From: Streptomyces sp. MRC013
GTDB lineage: Bacteria; Actinomycetota; Actinomycetes; Streptomycetales; Streptomycetaceae
NCBI RefSeq assembly: GCF_023614235.1
Contig: NZ_CP094264.1
Location: forward strand, 2,170,001 to 2,234,000
Direction of reading: 5' to 3'
Length of the DNA: 64,000 nucleotides
Under the pieces are notes generated by a model. It was not told where the DNA came from and ran no database searches. It saw nothing but the letters and a program-made list of their open reading frames with translations. Below, piece after piece: positions 62,981-64,000 of this stretch. Every line of letters begins with the position of its first letter. Position 1 is the stretch's first letter. The translations under genes were made by a program, and so were the position numbers.

Positions 62981-64000
62981 GTGATCCGCTTCGAACACGT
63001 CACCAAGCGGTACGCGGACGGCACGGCGGCCGTGGACGACCTGTCGTTCGAGGTGGCCCGGGGCGAGCTGGTCGCCCTCGTCGGACCGTCCGGCTGCGGC
63101 AAGACCACCACCGTGAAGATGGTCAACCGGCTCGTCGAGCCGACCTCCGGCCGGATCCTCCTCGACGGCCGGGACGTCGCCGACGCCGACCCCGTCGAGC
63201 TGCGGCGCGGCATCGGGTACGTCATCCAGCAGGTCGGCCTCTTCCCCCACCGCACGGTCCTGGAGAACACCGCGACCGTGCCGCGCCTCCTGGGGGTCGG
63301 CCGCGCCAGGGCGCACGCGCGCGCGGCGGAGCTCCTCGACCTGGTGGGCCTCGACCCGCGCACCTTCGGCGACCGCTACCCCGACCAGCTCTCCGGCGGC
63401 CAGCGCCAGCGCGTCGGCGTCGCCCGCGCCCTCGCGGCCGATCCGCCGGTCCTGCTGATGGACGAGCCGTTCGGGGCGGTGGACCCGGTCGTGCGGGAGC
63501 ACCTGCAGAGCGAGTTCCTCAGGCTCCAGGCCCAGGTACGCAAGACGGTCCTGCTCGTCACGCACGACCTGGAGGAGGCGGTCCGGCTCGGCGACCGCAT
63601 GGCCGTGTACGGACACGGCACGATCGAGCAGCTGGACGCGCCCGCCACCGTCCTGGGCGCCCCGGCCGGCCCGTACGTCGCGCGGTTCGTGGGCGCCGAC
63701 CGGGCCCTGCGGCGCCTGTCGGTCACCCCGGTCGAGGAGGCCCACCTGGACCGGCCGCCCGTCGTCCGCCTCGACGACCCCCTCCCGCGGGATCCGGACG
63801 GCGCGCGGGCCGTGGTCCTCGACGCCGACGGCCGCCCGTACGGCTGGCTGCCGGCCGCCGCGGGGACGACCGGCCGGTCGGGTTCCGTGCGGGAGCACGC
63901 CCGGCCCATGGAGGCGCGGGTACCGCTGGGCGGGTCCCTGCGGGAGGCGCTCTCCGCGATGCTCCGGTACGACGCGGGCTGGGTCGCCGTCGTGGACCCC
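62981..64000 (+). CDS. Osmoprotectant ABC transporter ATP-binding protein (cut by window end)
   Basis: At least 340 residues, no stop inside the window. ProV/OpuCA-type: VIRFEHVTKRYADGTAAVDD, Walker A VGPSGCGKTTTVKM (about residues 35-43), IQQVGLFPHRTVLENTA, signature QLSGGQRQRVGVARALAADP, Walker B LLMDEPFGAVDP and LLVTHDLEEAVRLGDRM. From about residue 245 a regulatory C-terminal region (CBS-domain-like) begins. GTG 62981 follows AGGGGGAGC. It faces the two permeases across a 188-bp divergent promoter region, an unusual split for an osmoprotectant importer. Confidence 0.93.
   Translation, partial: MIRFEHVTKRYADGTAAVDDLSFEVARGELVALVGPSGCGKTTTVKMVNRLVEPTSGRILLDGRDVADADPVELRRGIGYVIQQVGLFPHRTVLENTATVPRLLGVGRARAHARAAELLDLVGLDPRTFGDRYPDQLSGGQRQRVGVARALAADPPVLLMDEPFGAVDPVVREHLQSEFLRLQAQVRKTVLLVTHDLEEAVRLGDRMAVYGHGTIEQLDAPATVLGAPAGPYVARFVGADRALRRLSVTPVEEAHLDRPPVVRLDDPLPRDPDGARAVVLDADGRPYGWLPAAAGTTGRSGSVREHARPMEARVPLGGSLREALSAMLRYDAGWVAVVDP

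Overview
The window is a high-GC actinobacterial chromosome segment, almost certainly Streptomyces. Evidence: an rRNA operon without spacer tRNAs, very GC-rich coding, GTG starts, and a gene order (trpS remnant, proC, ilvD, radA, disA, sigE-cseABC, dacB, clpC, lsr2, coaX-nadC-nadB-panC, nuoD2) that from memory matches the S. coelicolor core region around SCO3334-SCO3392. No phage, IS element, CRISPR array or tRNA gene was seen.

Layout. 1-1.2 kb: an MFS transporter remnant and a HAD phosphatase. 1.28-6.44 kb: a minus-strand rrn operon (16S-23S-5S) with 23S processing stems, a strong terminator and several upstream promoters reaching 7.06 kb. 7.1-7.4 kb: what looks like a fossil tryptophan attenuator (leader peptide with two Trp codons and nested stems) in front of a gutted tryptophanyl-tRNA synthetase gene. 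7.4-10 kb: GlxA-type regulator, isochorismatase-family hydrolase, proC. 10.2-16.1 kb: two ABC-2 exporters; the second is led by a ribbon-helix-helix regulator whose upstream DNA carries striking 10-11 bp periodic GGCGCC-type repeats. 16.2-19.5 kb: membrane protein, SH3-like protein, Ser/Thr kinase with a beta-propeller sensor. 19.7-24.2 kb: ilvD and a coupled ppx - isomerase - tetR cluster. 24.2-32.6 kb: Cys-rich protein, a sigma-like/anti-sigma-like/BACON fusion, radA, disA (c-di-AMP synthase), PAP2 phosphatase, mutY. 32.8-38.9 kb: the sigE-cseABC envelope-stress operon, an M23 endopeptidase and a PBP4-type carboxypeptidase. 38.9-44.9 kb: clpC with a candidate ClgR box, lsr2, an N-acetylglutamate-synthase-like gene, blaI. 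45.3-51.1 kb: a tightly overlapping cofactor operon (DUF2520 - panC - nadB - nadC - coaX) making pantothenate, CoA and NAD precursors. 51.2-56.8 kb: aldolase-family lyase, ArsR-type regulator, TmrB-like ATPase with a two-component system. 57-59.1 kb: a MidA/NDUFAF7-type methyltransferase next to an orphan NuoD. 60.3-64 kb: an osmoprotectant ABC importer with a divergent ATPase gene, cut by the window end.

Ten genes are interrupted by apparent single-base indels, in nearly every case in G/C runs of 4-6; in each, correcting one base restores a full-length family member. Several are housekeeping genes (panC, nadB, mutY, ppx). That pattern points to consensus errors in the assembly rather than decay. 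These genes are typed as pseudogene because the sequence as given does not encode the full protein. The MFS and trpS remnants are different: both have large deletions and look truly degraded.
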